Notes: generated from the letters alone by a model not told the origin. Counted from the stretch's first letter, positions 9,142 to 18,695 are shown. The stretch is DNA of 64,000 nt from Corallococcus praedator (GCF_003612125.1 NZ_RAWI01000001.1:39943-103942), one strand, 5' to 3'. Translations and numbers: made by a program.

Positions 9142-9681
9142 ATGCGCTTCTTCCTTCCGTGGCTCCTCCTGACGCTGACCCTGCTGACGGCCACGGGCTG
9201 TCCGCTCGACATCCAGGTCCGGGAGGAGGCTGACGGGGGCCGCACCGGGAGCGCGTGCACTCGCTCCTGCGCCAGCGACCGCGACTGTCCGGACGGACAG
9301 CGTTGCAATGAGCTGGATGATCAGTGCGAGCCCGGGCCCCGACTCACCGAGCCCTGCTCGGATTCCTTCTCCTGTTCCACGTTCGCGCGCTGCCTGGGCG
9401 GGCGCTGCTCCCAGGCCTGCGCCGGGAACTGTCCCGCCCAATACCAATGCGCTCCAGACGGGCCGTGCGTCGAGTCATGTGACGGCCTGCCTCCGCCCGC
9501 GACCCTGGGCGACTACTGCGCGTCCTCCCTGGAGTGCGGCCGCTGCGGCTTCTGCGTGGACCTGGGAGGAGGCAAGCAGTGCCATCAACCCTGCCGGGCG
9601 GATGACGACTGTCCGGGGGGCGCTTCGGGCGCGTGCGCGGCCATCAGCGGAAGCTCGCTGCGCGCGTGCCGGCGGCCTTGA
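9142..9681 (+). CDS. Cysteine-rich secreted lipoprotein
   Basis: Small lipoprotein of 179 residues with signal FFLPWLLLTLTLLTATGC. The mature part holds about 24 Cys arranged as short EGF-like or dickkopf-like knots, with repeated spacing such as 'CASDRDCPDGQRCNELDDQC' and 'CRADDDCPGG'. Such Cys-rich lipoproteins are common in myxobacteria and their function is unknown. The ATG at 9142 is preferred over one at 9097 because it places the basic residue and hydrophobic core at the start of a proper signal peptide. Confidence 0.72.
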   Translation: MRFFLPWLLLTLTLLTATGCPLDIQVREEADGGRTGSACTRSCASDRDCPDGQRCNELDDQCEPGPRLTEPCSDSFSCSTFARCLGGRCSQACAGNCPAQYQCAPDGPCVESCDGLPPPATLGDYCASSLECGRCGFCVDLGGGKQCHQPCRADDDCPGGASGACAAISGSSLRACRRP

Positions 9682-9725
9682 GTTGGAGCCCGGTGGCCGG
9701 GCTCCACAACCGAGGCACGTCACTC

Positions 9726-10535
9726 CTAGTAGCCGACGTAGCCGCTGCCGCCGTTGAGGCCCTTGATGCCCGGGGTGTTGGACACCGAGCCGTAGCGGTC
9801 CACCGCGTAGCGCACGGCCGCGACGATGTTGTCCACCGGGTTGCGGATGTCGTCGTGGCCCGGGAGCTTGAACGCATCGAACGTGGGCTGGATGGTCTGC
9901 ATCAGGCCGATGGAGGGGTGGCCGTCCTTGGCGTTCTGATCCGTCAGGTTGATGGCGCTGGGGTTGCCGCTGGACTCGTGCTCGACGATCTTCGCGATGT
10001 CCTGGGCGTTCATCTTGTCGGCCGGGATGCCCGCGGCGGCGAGCAGCTTCTGGGCCTGCTTGATCCAGTCACCCACCTGGCCCTGCGGAGCCTCACCGGA
10101 GGCGCCGGCCGCCTCGGTGGGCCCGGCCTGGTACGAGTCACCCGCGCTGGACGGGCCGCTCGCGCTGGACGCTCCCTCCGCGCCGGACGCGCCGCTCGCG
10201 CTGGACGCCCCTTCCGCGCCGGACACGCCCTCGGCTCCGTCCTCGCCGCCCAGGGAGGGCGCTTCACCGATGCCGCTGGCCTGGAGCATCTGGGTGAGCT
10301 GCTGCAGCCCCTTCACCACCTCGCTGAGGCCCTCCATGAACTGCTTGAACTCCGCGCCCTTCTGGGGGCCCGCGCTGAAGCCATCCTGCTGGAGCTGGGA
10401 CGCCACGTTCGAGCCGGGCCTGGGGGAGAAGCACCCCTGAGCGCGGGGGCCAGACACGCCTTCAGGGCGGGAAGCCACATCCTGCGAGGGGGCGCGGAAG
10501 GCAACGGAGCGGTTGGACACGGGCGAGAGGGCCAT
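9726..10535 (-). CDS. SLT/goose-type lysozyme-fold transglycosylase-like protein
   Basis: Predicted peptidoglycan-cleaving protein of 269 residues. The C-terminal third matches the lytic transglycosylase fold: IVEHESSGNPSAINL with the catalytic Glu at about residue 187, then GHPSIGLMQTIQPTFDAF and NPVDNIVAAVRYAVDRYGS. The middle (about 105-155) is a low-complexity run of Gly/Ala/Ser/Glu repeats (GAEGASSASGASG) that probably acts as a flexible spacer. Residues 45-90 look helical. No Sec signal peptide is visible, so it may leave by another secretion route, act in a phage-tail-like machine, or be released by lysis. The C-terminal GGSGYVGY ends at the stop. Confidence 0.82.
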   Translation of the reverse strand: MALSPVSNRSVAFRAPSQDVASRPEGVSGPRAQGCFSPRPGSNVASQLQQDGFSAGPQKGAEFKQFMEGLSEVVKGLQQLTQMLQASGIGEAPSLGGEDGAEGVSGAEGASSASGASGAEGASSASGPSSAGDSYQAGPTEAAGASGEAPQGQVGDWIKQAQKLLAAAGIPADKMNAQDIAKIVEHESSGNPSAINLTDQNAKDGHPSIGLMQTIQPTFDAFKLPGHDDIRNPVDNIVAAVRYAVDRYGSVSNTPGIKGLNGGSGYVGY

Positions 10536-10888
10536 GGGGTTTCCTCGGGGGGATTGAGTGGTGCTGAATGACGAACACCTACAGCAGGAGACATGCCAAC
10601 CCCTTCGGGCGGCGCACTCGCGAAGCCAAGTGCTTGATCTCCTTGAGGCGAACCTCCATCAGTCCCCAGAGCGTGAGGCGCGGCGGGGCAAACCGGGCCC
10701 CTGTCCCTGGTGACTGGAGTCATCCCCTCAAGGACAGCAGTCACCACCCGCCACCACTCACTCGCAGCGCGGATTCTGTCCCCTTGTCAGAGCGCCTCGG
10801 GCCCGTTCGTGAGCGGATTCTCTGCATGGTTTTTCAATGAACGGGCTCCTCTCCGTCAATCACGGGGGTCCATCGCAAGAAGGGGTGT
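10536..10888. promoter_or_regulatory. Divergent intergenic region with an inverted repeat
   Basis: Lies between the divergent transglycosylase and BACON-like lipoprotein genes. No gene is convincing. GGTGACTG at 10709-10716 and CAGTCACC at 10738-10745 form a perfect 8-bp inverted repeat with a 21-base spacer. AAGGGGT just before 10889 is the ribosome-binding site of the rightward gene. Confidence 0.35.
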
Positions 10889-13186
10889 ATGACAATGATT
10901 CTGGGGGAGAAGCGCAGGGCTCTGGCCCTGATGTTGGTGTCGGTTGTGCTGAGCGCTTGTGGTGGTGGGGGGAATGGGGGACGTCCCGATGCAGGACAGG
11001 CCAGCCCGAGCCTGTCTGTCTCGACCGGAAGCGTTCGCTTCGAGGCGGAAGAGGGGGGGGCGACTCCCGCGGCCGAGACCGTCACGGTCCGCATCAATGA
11101 TCCTGGCGAAGCGATGCCGCATGTCCAGGTCGCGGCCTCCTCCCATGGCCTGAGTCAGGTGTCCTACGACACCTCCACCAACCCCTTCACCCTCCGCGTC
11201 ACGCCCAGGGCGCCGGCGGAGGTGGAGGGGACCACCGTGACGGATCAGATCGTCATCAGCGCCTGCCTGGATGTCCCGTGCACGCGCCACATCCCGGGAA
11301 GCCCCTCGACGGTGGAGGTCACCTATGCGGTTCGCGGCCACCTCCAGGTCGCCCCACAGACGCTTGCCTTCAGCCATGTGCTGGGCAGCAGCCCCTCGCC
11401 GGGCGCCACGCAGCTCTCACTGCGGGGAAGGTCCGTTCACTGGAACGCCTCGGCGAGCCCGAGCTGGATTCAGCTCTCCGGCGCCTCCAGCGGCGTGACC
11501 CCCTCCGTCCTGAGCGTCGGGGTCGACCCCGCCAGCGTCTCCATGGGCACGCATGACGGTGGCATCACCCTGACCCAGACCGACACGGGAGAAGTCACCA
11601 CGGTCCCCGTGGTGCTGCAGGTGGTCGCGCCCTCCCTGGCGGTGAGCCCGAGCACCCTGTCCTTCACGGGCTCGGGCTCCGGGTCCCCGTCGGAGGCCTC
11701 TTTGTCCCTCAGCCTCGACACGGGCACCGCCGCGCATGGCTGGACGGTGGCGCTCGACACCGGTGGTGGGGCGCCGTGGCTCAAGCTGAGCAGCACCTCC
11801 GGGACGGTGTCCGCGAGCGGCACGACGCTCTCGGTCAGCGTGGACTCCACGGGCCTGCAGCTCGGGACCCACTCGGCGAGCCTCGTCTTCACCGCCACGG
11901 TGGAGGGGCAGAGCGTGTCCAGGACCGTGCCCGTTTCGCTGAGCATCCACGGCCTCCCGTGGGTGGCGGACAACGGGGTGGGACTGGTCAGCACGCCGTC
12001 TGTTTCGAAGTTGAGCCACACGGTGACGGTGAAGGACACCCTGGGCCAGACGACCGGCACCTGGGTGGCCCGCTCCTCTCAAGGCTGGCTGTCCGTCACG
12101 GCGGGCGGCGCCAGCGGCGGCGAGCTGACCCTGACCGCCAATCCCGCGGGCCTGGCGGACAACGCCCTCCACCTCGCGGAGGTGTCCATCGCCGATGGCG
12201 CCAGCCCGGATCAGGTCAGCGAAGTCATCAAGGTCGGGCTGTGGGTGGGCTCCACCGTGATCAACAGTCAGGACACGCTCCCCATCGCCTTCAAGGTCGT
12301 CGAGACGGACCCCGTCCGTCCCTATGCGTACGTCCATGACGGCGCGGGCAGCCTGTCTGTGTACAACCTCTACACGGCGAAACTGGTCACCACCCTCACG
12401 GGCCTGGGCAGCAGCCTGGGCGCAATGACAGTCAGCAGCGATGGCTCCACGCTGTACGTGTTGGACGCCACCACCCTGCGCATCGTCCCGGTGGACCTGG
12501 GCACGCTCACCGCGGGCACGGCGTGGACGTTGAGCTCGGGCCTCCTGAGCTGGATCACGTACTCGCGGCCCGACGGGCACGGGCTCGTGCTGACCAATGA
12601 CGGCCAGATCCTCGAACCCACCACGGGAGCGGTGGTCACCCTCGTGACGGGCAAGATGCCTTCCGGGATGGCGGCGCTCAGTGCCAGCCAGGATGGGTCC
12701 TTGTTCTGCGGCATCAACAGCGGCATCAGCCCCTACACGCTGTCTTGCCATGAGCTGCGGTACACGCGCAGCACCGGAGCTGTCGCCCTCACCTCGCGTG
12801 GCTCCGGGCCCTTCGGCGTGGGCAGCAACGGGCGGGACGTGGCCGTCAACCACGACGGGAGCCGGGTGTACGCGGCTTCGGGCGCGCCGTACTCGTTCGC
12901 CGTCTACGACGGCAAGACCCTGAAGGTGCTCACCCAGCTGCCCGCCGACGCCTATCCCAACGCCGTCGAGGTGGGGTCGGACAACCGGTTCTATGGCGCG
13001 GCGAGCGTCTGGTACGGAGACAAGGACGTGTGGGTCTATGACAACGCGGGCTGGGCCCTGGGCTCCTACGACATGGCCGGCTACGCCCGGAACATCCTGG
13101 ACCGGCAGCTCAAGGTCTCGGGTGACGGCAAGCGGTTCGTCGCGCTCACCGATGACCCGCGCCTCGTGTTCGTCACCGCTCCGTAG
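10889..13186 (+). CDS. Lipoprotein with BACON-like repeats and a YVTN-type beta-propeller
   Basis: Surface lipoprotein of 765 residues. The signal ends in VVLSACGGGG, a typical lipobox with a Gly tail. Residues about 35-450 contain repeated all-beta modules with the 'W(L/I)..S..SG' and 'L(S)VSVD...L..GTH...' pattern of BACON-like domains (for example PWLKLSSTSGTVSASGTTLS and SSQGWLSVTAGG). Residues 470-765 form a propeller with 'AYVHDGAGSLSVYNLYT', 'SSDGSTLYVLDA' and 'AVNHDGSRVYAAS' blades. Carbohydrate or mucin binding is suggested for BACON domains elsewhere, but nothing here fixes a ligand. An in-frame ATG at 10895 is an alternative start. Confidence 0.75.
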   Translation: MTMILGEKRRALALMLVSVVLSACGGGGNGGRPDAGQASPSLSVSTGSVRFEAEEGGATPAAETVTVRINDPGEAMPHVQVAASSHGLSQVSYDTSTNPFTLRVTPRAPAEVEGTTVTDQIVISACLDVPCTRHIPGSPSTVEVTYAVRGHLQVAPQTLAFSHVLGSSPSPGATQLSLRGRSVHWNASASPSWIQLSGASSGVTPSVLSVGVDPASVSMGTHDGGITLTQTDTGEVTTVPVVLQVVAPSLAVSPSTLSFTGSGSGSPSEASLSLSLDTGTAAHGWTVALDTGGGAPWLKLSSTSGTVSASGTTLSVSVDSTGLQLGTHSASLVFTATVEGQSVSRTVPVSLSIHGLPWVADNGVGLVSTPSVSKLSHTVTVKDTLGQTTGTWVARSSQGWLSVTAGGASGGELTLTANPAGLADNALHLAEVSIADGASPDQVSEVIKVGLWVGSTVINSQDTLPIAFKVVETDPVRPYAYVHDGAGSLSVYNLYTAKLVTTLTGLGSSLGAMTVSSDGSTLYVLDATTLRIVPVDLGTLTAGTAWTLSSGLLSWITYSRPDGHGLVLTNDGQILEPTTGAVVTLVTGKMPSGMAALSASQDGSLFCGINSGISPYTLSCHELRYTRSTGAVALTSRGSGPFGVGSNGRDVAVNHDGSRVYAASGAPYSFAVYDGKTLKVLTQLPADAYPNAVEVGSDNRFYGAASVWYGDKDVWVYDNAGWALGSYDMAGYARNILDRQLKVSGDGKRFVALTDDPRLVFVTAP

Positions 13187-13206
13187 CTGAAACGCAGGAG
13201 AGGGGA

Positions 13207-13231
13207 GGAGGGGCTTCGAAGTCGCCCCTCC
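13207..13231 (+). terminator. Stem-loop after the BACON/propeller gene
   Basis: GGAGGGGC and GCCCCTCC form a perfect 8-bp stem with a 9-base loop, 20 bases after the stop. No T tract. Confidence 0.5.
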
Positions 13232-13426
13232 ACTCCTCGCATCAAGGGGGGCGTCCCGGTCCCTGCCGAGGACGGCCCCGCCCCGTCATCAACACCACCT
13301 GTCACGGTGGATTCATCCGGACCGTGAATCCGCTGTGGAGCTTGCCTCTTGTGGCTTCGGTGTCGCTCTCCACTGGGGGGGGAAGTGTGGTAGGAGTGGA
13401 TATTTCCTGGAAAATGGAGGCTCGCT

Positions 13427-15061
13427 GTGACGTTGGTTCGAGTGTGTCTGGCTTCGCTGCTCTTGGTGGTTGCCTGCGGTGATTCGGATCCAGAGGTGAC
13501 ACCTGATGCCGGCAGGACGCCGGATGCAGGTGTCGTGACGCCGGACGCAGGGAGCGAGACGCCGGACGCGGGCACCGAGACGCCGGACGCGGGCACCGAG
13601 ACGCCGGACGCAGGTAGCGAGACGCCGGATGCAGGCTCCGAGACGCCGGACGCGGGCGGTGGGACGGCGGACGCGGGCAGTGAGACGCCGGATGCAGGTA
13701 GCGAGACGCCGGACGCGGGCGAGCCTCCTGTGGGAAACGTCATCGACAACTGGGGCTTCGAGGCCTGGTCCGGTGAGCTTCCGGCGATGTGGTACGGCAG
13801 CACGTCGAACATCACCAGCGACGGGGTCCGGCGGGCGACGACGAATGCCTTCGAAGGCAAGAACGCGGCCCAGCTGATCAATGCCGTGACTGCGCACAAG
13901 CGCTTCAGCACCCTCGCGAAGTCGATGCGCGCCGGCCGCTACTCCTGCACCTACCAGGCGCGGGGCAACGGTGACGTGCGAAACGCCTTCTTCGACGACG
14001 ACTACTCCTCCTACTCGGCCTACACCACGGTCAACAGCAAGGAGTGGAAGGCGCTGTCGTACAACTTCAACCTCGCCGCCGATGTCTTCGACACCTTCGA
14101 GCTCATCTTCAGCGTCCGGAACACCAGCGGGGAGCACCTGTTCATCGACGACGTGCGCTGCGTGCGCGCCGACGAGCCGTGTGATGCGGTCAGCTGCGAG
14201 GTCTGGGAACGTTGCGTGAATGCCACCGCGACCTGCGAGCCGCTCTCCGGTCGCTGCCAGGACGCCACCGACTGCAACGAGTGGCAGTCCTGTGATGCGA
14301 CCCACACCTGTGTGGTCGCCGATGATCGCTGCACCCGTCACGCGGATTGCGCGGGCACCCCGGCGACGCCGGTCTGCGAACAGGCCACGCATCTGTGCGT
14401 GGCGGGCGACCCCTGCGCCGGCGTCACCTGCAGCCACGCGGCGACGAGCTGCAACCCCACGACCGGCGTGTGCGAGCTGGCCGAAGGCGCCTGCTTCACC
14501 ACCTACGATTGTGTCGGTGCGCTGCCCGCATGCGATCCGGCAACCCGGCGCTGCGTCGCCGCCGCTCACCCCGCGAACATCATCCGCAATGGTGGGTTTG
14601 AATCCTGGAACACCTACTCCATCCCCTACTACGGGAACCACTACCTCCCCGACTACTGGTACGGCATGGACAACGGCATCTCCGACCCGGGCACGGAGAT
14701 CAAGCCCTCGCGCCTCGTGCCGTACTCGACCGCGGTGCACGGTGGCTCGCTGGCGCTGCAGTTCGTGGTCCCGATTCAGGTGGCCGAGCGCTTCTCCCTG
14801 GAGAAGTTCAACGTCCCGAGCGGAAGCTACTCCTGCTCGTACCGGGTGCGAGGCCACGGCAGCATCCGCCATCGCAGCTATTCGAGCGGCGGCTGGAGCG
14901 TGCAGACCGACTTCCTCGCCGTCGACAGCGACGCGTGGCAGCCGGTGTTCTTCCGCTTCACCGGCAATGTGCGCGACTGGCGCCTGTTCCTCTATCCGAG
15001 CCGCAGCGAGGCCGACCGCGACCACCTCCAGGTCGACGACGTCGTCTGCACGAAGGACTGA
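13427..15061 (+). CDS. Lipoprotein with PDAG repeats, Cys-rich core and two CBM-like ends
   Basis: Exported lipoprotein of 544 residues starting at a GTG (13427) with a clear GGAGG six bases upstream. The signal ends LLVVAC (Cys17). Residues about 25-98 are eleven near-perfect TPDAG units joined by SE or TE, an extended acidic wall-spanning or spacer region. Two homologous beta-sandwich modules follow, about 102-250 (NVIDNWGFEAWSGELPAMWY) and 385-544 (NIIRNGGFESWNTYS). Both begin like CBM4/9-type carbohydrate-binding modules, and both end with 'IDDVRC'/'VDDVVC'. Between them lies a Cys-rich knot region of about 18 Cys. Adhesion or glycan binding is likely; no catalytic site is seen. Confidence 0.75.
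   Translation: MTLVRVCLASLLLVVACGDSDPEVTPDAGRTPDAGVVTPDAGSETPDAGTETPDAGTETPDAGSETPDAGSETPDAGGGTADAGSETPDAGSETPDAGEPPVGNVIDNWGFEAWSGELPAMWYGSTSNITSDGVRRATTNAFEGKNAAQLINAVTAHKRFSTLAKSMRAGRYSCTYQARGNGDVRNAFFDDDYSSYSAYTTVNSKEWKALSYNFNLAADVFDTFELIFSVRNTSGEHLFIDDVRCVRADEPCDAVSCEVWERCVNATATCEPLSGRCQDATDCNEWQSCDATHTCVVADDRCTRHADCAGTPATPVCEQATHLCVAGDPCAGVTCSHAATSCNPTTGVCELAEGACFTTYDCVGALPACDPATRRCVAAAHPANIIRNGGFESWNTYSIPYYGNHYLPDYWYGMDNGISDPGTEIKPSRLVPYSTAVHGGSLALQFVVPIQVAERFSLEKFNVPSGSYSCSYRVRGHGSIRHRSYSSGGWSVQTDFLAVDSDAWQPVFFRFTGNVRDWRLFLYPSRSEADRDHLQVDDVVCTKD
13499..13720 (+). repeat. Tandem 12-21 bp repeats encoding TPDAG units
   Basis: Eleven tandem copies of a short coding unit (acgccggacgcgggc and variants) joined mostly by gagc/gaga codons. 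The unit length stays a multiple of three, so copy-number change by slippage would alter spacer length without frameshift. Confidence 0.85.
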
Positions 15062-15093
15062 ACGGACGCTGACCCACCTCCGCGGACACCCAC

Positions 15094-15115
15094 GGGCTCG
15101 CGTCTCCGCGAGCCC
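15094..15115 (+). terminator. Strong hairpin after the PDAG lipoprotein gene
   Basis: GGGCTCGCG and CGCGAGCCC form a perfect 9-bp stem with a TCTC tetraloop, 32 bases after the stop codon. No T tract follows. Confidence 0.6.
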
Positions 15116-15212
15116 AATGGAGTAGGCTCGCAGGCCGACTCAATTGGCCTGCGCGCCCCGGGTGCCCCGGTGTCGGCACGGAGTCGCGCCATCGGCTGTC
15201 TTCAATCCTGCC

Positions 15213-15842
15213 ATGACCACGACCTCCTCCCGTCCCGCGTACACCGTCCAGACCGAGCACGCCCTGCTGCGCTGCTGGTCACCCGCGGACGCCGCTCAGG
15301 CTCTCCGCGCCATCGAATCCAGCCTTGAGCACCTGCTCCCCTGGATGGAATGGGCGAAGCGCTATCCGATGAGCGTGATGCAGCAGGCCATGCAGCTGCG
15401 CCGCATGCGCGGTCTCTTCGATCTCGGGCAGGACTTCGCCTACGCCGTGTTCTCTCGCGACAACAGCGAGGTCCTTGGGGGGACCGGCCTTCATCCTCGC
15501 GTGGGCGAGGGAGGACTTGAGATTGGCTATTGGATCGCGGCCGGGCACACGGGCCGTGGCCTCGCGACCGAGGTCGCGGGGGCGCTCACCCGCGTCGCCT
15601 TCGAATTGGAAGGGGTGCGCAGGGTCGAGATCCATTGCGACCCGCGCAATGCCCGGAGTGCCAGCGTCGCCCGCAGGCTGGGTTTCACCCACGAAGGCAC
15701 CCTGCGCCAGCGGCTCGTCGCGCCCGACGGCAGCCTCCGGGACACGATGATCTGGACCCTGCTCGCCGCCGAGTACCCGGGCAGCCATGCCGCCGCGATC
15801 CCCTTCGAGGCCTTCGACATGCTGGGGCAGAAGCTCCCCTGA
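15213..15842 (+). CDS. GNAT family N-acetyltransferase (RimJ/RimL-like)
   Basis: Cytoplasmic acetyl-CoA-dependent N-acetyltransferase, 209 residues. Residues about 15-60 match the RimJ/L-type N-terminus (LLRCWSPADAAQALRAIES, HLLPWMEWA). The acetyl-CoA site is 'GYWIAAGHTGRGLATEVAGA' with the (R/Q)xxGxG/A-like loop GHTGRGLA. The C-terminal 'RVEIHCDPRNARSASVARRL' and 'GFTHEGTLRQR' are the usual motif B region. The substrate may be a ribosomal protein, an amino-glycoside-like small molecule or another amine; context does not decide. The ATG at 15213 is chosen because upstream in-frame sequence is not coding-like. Confidence 0.88.
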   Translation: MTTTSSRPAYTVQTEHALLRCWSPADAAQALRAIESSLEHLLPWMEWAKRYPMSVMQQAMQLRRMRGLFDLGQDFAYAVFSRDNSEVLGGTGLHPRVGEGGLEIGYWIAAGHTGRGLATEVAGALTRVAFELEGVRRVEIHCDPRNARSASVARRLGFTHEGTLRQRLVAPDGSLRDTMIWTLLAAEYPGSHAAAIPFEAFDMLGQKLP

Positions 15843-15908
15843 GTCACGTCCCTGTGTCGGGACTTCAAGATAGGGCGACGGTGTCACTCACCCGACGCCG
15901 CATCCCGT

Positions 15909-18695
15909 ATGCTCGCGCCCGCCATGTCCCCGAACCTGAAAGCCCGAAGCGCGCTCGCCGCGGCCTCGCTCCTGCTGGCGACCCCGGTGCTCGCGCAGGC
16001 CCCGCAGTCCGGCACGCCGCCCACGCAAGCCGCGCCACCGTCGCCGCCCGAGGGCGCTCCGCCCGCGCAGGCCCAGCCCACGATGACGAAGCCTCCGGAG
16101 CTGGTGCAGCAGGTGGCGGCCCCATATCCGCCTGAAGCGCTCGCGGAGGGGCTCACCGCTTCCGTGCGCCTCATCATCACCATCGCCGCGGACGGCACCG
16201 TGTCGGACGTGCTGCCCACGGAGCCGGCGGGCCATGGCTTCGACGAGGCGGCCCTCGCGGCGGTGCGCCAGTTCCGCTTCTCGCCCGCGGAGGTGGACGG
16301 CGTGCCCGCGCCGGTGCAGGTGGAGTACGTCTACCACTTCACCCTCGACGCTCCGCCCACGGAGGGCTCCGGACAGGAGCAGGTCCAGGCGGCACCGAAG
16401 GCCACGCTCACCGGCCAGCTCATCTCACGTGGCAGTCGTTCACGGGTGGCCGGTGCCACCGTGCGCTGTGGTGACGATCCGGAGGCGCCCGAGGCCATCT
16501 CCGACGCGGACGGCCGCTTCACGCTTGAGGTGCCCCCCGGCGAGTGCGCGGTGCGCGTGGTGGCGTCCGGCTTCCAGCTCTACCAGACGAAGGAGCAGCT
16601 CCAGGAGAACGTGACGACGGAGGTGAACTTCTTCCTCGCCCCCGCCGCCGGTGCGCTGGAGACGGTGGTGCGCTCCGAGCGGCCGAAGAAGGAGGTCGTG
16701 CGCCGGACCATCACGCGCGAGGAGGCGCAGCGGACGCCGGGCACGTTCGGAGACCCCATCCGCGTCATCCAGACCCTGCCGGGCGTGGCGCGTGCGCCCT
16801 TCATCTCCGGCGAGCTGCTGGTGCGCGGCTCCAACCCCGGCCAGACGGCGACGATGATGGACGGGGTCGGCATCCCCATCCTCTTCCACCTGCTCGGCGG
16901 CCCCTCGGTGGTGAACGCGGAGTTCATCGACCAGCTCGACTTCTATCCGGGTGGCTACGGCAGCCAGTACGGCCGCGCGGTGGGCGGCATCGTGGAGGTC
17001 GGCACGCGCAAGGGCGCCGCCGACACGTTCCACGGCTCGGTGAAGGTGGACGTGCTGGACGCGGGCTTCTTCCTGGAGGCGCCCGTAACGGATGGCATCA
17101 GCGTGGCCGCCGCCGCGCGGCGCTCGTACATCGACACGCTGCTGCCCGTCTTCCTCCCCAAGAGCGAGGGCAGCACGCTGTCTGTCGTTCCTCGCTACTG
17201 GGACTACCAGTTGCGCGTGGACTTCGGCGCGAAGCGGGGCGCCCGCTCGGAAGAGGAGGCCCAGGCCCAGGCGGGCGGCGCGCGCAGCACCGGCTACGTC
17301 ATGGCCTTCGGCAGTGACGACCAGCTCCGGGTGGTGTCCTCGGGCCCGAAGACGGAACGAGACCTGTCAATCGACACGCAGACCCTCTTCCACCGCATCA
17401 AGGGTGACTGGACGTACCGCAAGGGCGCGCTCACCTCCGTCTTCACGCCGTACCTGGGCTACGACGCGAACAGCTTCGAGTTCGGTGCCGCGAAGCAGGA
17501 CGGCGTGGGCTACACGGTGGGCGCGCGCGAGGTGCTGGGCCTGGAGCTGTCCTCCGCGCTCACCGTGCGCACCGGCCTGGACCTCGTGTACGAACACCAG
17601 TCGTACGACGTGCAGTTCCCCGCGCCGGAGAACTTCGAGTACGTGGCCTTCCCCGGCGCCGAGTCCGTGGGCGAGCTGCTGGTGGAGAAGATCGGCCTGG
17701 GCGCCTTCGACGGCGCGCTCTTCGTGGAGGCGGACCTGAAGGTGGGGAAGTTCACCTTCACCCCCGGCGTGCGCGGCAACCTCCAGAGTGCGGGCAACAC
17801 CCGGAATCTGGCGTTGGATCCACGGCTGTGGGTGCGCTTCGCGGCCACCGAGCGCACCAACCTCAAGGGCTCGCTCGGCCTCTACAGCCAGCCGCCGGAG
17901 ACGTTCCGCTTCATCGACCTGCCGTATGGCAATCCGGACCTCATCTACCAGCGTGCGTTCCAGAGCAGCCTCGGCGTGGACCACCGTCTGACGGACGTGC
18001 TCAACGTGGACGTGACGGGCTTCTTCAACCGCCGCTTCAACAACATCGTGGCGCCCGGGCAGCTCGTCACGCGCTCGGGTGGGGGCGTGGTCCAACTGCC
18101 GTACTCCAATGAGGGCATCGGCCGCGCGCTGGGCCTGGAGGTGATGGTGAAGAAGGACCGCGCGTCCGCGTCGGACAAGTGGTCCGGCTGGCTGTCGTAC
18201 ACCTTCAGCCGCTCGCTCGACGGGCGCGCGGGCCCCAAGCCCGATGGCGGCGGTGGCTTCGGCGGGGGCTTCGGTGGCGACGGAGATGAGACGTACGGCC
18301 TCAGTCCCTTCGACCAGACGCACATCCTCACGTTGGTGAGCAGCTACGTGCTGGGCAACGGCTGGGAGCTGGGCGGGCGCTTCCGCTACACCACCGGCCG
18401 TCCGACGACGCCGCTCAACCACACGTTCGACCTGTACCAGGCGGACCGCAACCGCTTCAACGGCACGTATGGCCCGTATGCCTCGGCGCGCACGGCCGGC
18501 TTCCACCAACTGGACGTGCGGCTGGACAAGAGCTGGCAATTCCAGAGCTGGACGCTGGGGGCGTACATCGACGTGCAGAACCTCTACAACGCGGAGAACG
18601 TCGAGTTCGTCTTCAACGACTACCGGCTGCGCCAGGAGTACGAGGTGCCCGGCATCCCCATCCTTCCCGTGGTGGGCGTGAAAGGAAGCTTCTGA
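15909..18695 (+). CDS. TonB-dependent outer-membrane receptor with built-in TonB_C-like domain
   Basis: Outer-membrane receptor of 928 residues. After a signal peptide (LLLATPVLAQ) and a Pro/Ala-rich linker, residues about 65-145 look like the C-terminal domain of TonB (PYPPEALAEGLTASVRLIIT, 'GFDEAALAAVRQFRFSPAEV'). Next comes a carboxypeptidase regulatory-like beta domain (about 155-235: VAGATVRCGD, ISDADGRFTLEVPPGECAV), then the plug (IRVIQTLPGVARAPFISGEL, 'MMDGVGIPILFHL', YGSQYGRAVGGIVEV). A 22-strand-type barrel ends in a terminal Phe (VGVKGSF). Receptor and energiser-like domain in one chain is unusual. A second ATG at 15924 is also possible. The lipoprotein gene begins one base after the stop. 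Confidence 0.9.
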   Translation: MLAPAMSPNLKARSALAAASLLLATPVLAQAPQSGTPPTQAAPPSPPEGAPPAQAQPTMTKPPELVQQVAAPYPPEALAEGLTASVRLIITIAADGTVSDVLPTEPAGHGFDEAALAAVRQFRFSPAEVDGVPAPVQVEYVYHFTLDAPPTEGSGQEQVQAAPKATLTGQLISRGSRSRVAGATVRCGDDPEAPEAISDADGRFTLEVPPGECAVRVVASGFQLYQTKEQLQENVTTEVNFFLAPAAGALETVVRSERPKKEVVRRTITREEAQRTPGTFGDPIRVIQTLPGVARAPFISGELLVRGSNPGQTATMMDGVGIPILFHLLGGPSVVNAEFIDQLDFYPGGYGSQYGRAVGGIVEVGTRKGAADTFHGSVKVDVLDAGFFLEAPVTDGISVAAAARRSYIDTLLPVFLPKSEGSTLSVVPRYWDYQLRVDFGAKRGARSEEEAQAQAGGARSTGYVMAFGSDDQLRVVSSGPKTERDLSIDTQTLFHRIKGDWTYRKGALTSVFTPYLGYDANSFEFGAAKQDGVGYTVGAREVLGLELSSALTVRTGLDLVYEHQSYDVQFPAPENFEYVAFPGAESVGELLVEKIGLGAFDGALFVEADLKVGKFTFTPGVRGNLQSAGNTRNLALDPRLWVRFAATERTNLKGSLGLYSQPPETFRFIDLPYGNPDLIYQRAFQSSLGVDHRLTDVLNVDVTGFFNRRFNNIVAPGQLVTRSGGGVVQLPYSNEGIGRALGLEVMVKKDRASASDKWSGWLSYTFSRSLDGRAGPKPDGGGGFGGGFGGDGDETYGLSPFDQTHILTLVSSYVLGNGWELGGRFRYTTGRPTTPLNHTFDLYQADRNRFNGTYGPYASARTAGFHQLDVRLDKSWQFQSWTLGAYIDVQNLYNAENVEFVFNDYRLRQEYEVPGIPILPVVGVKGSF

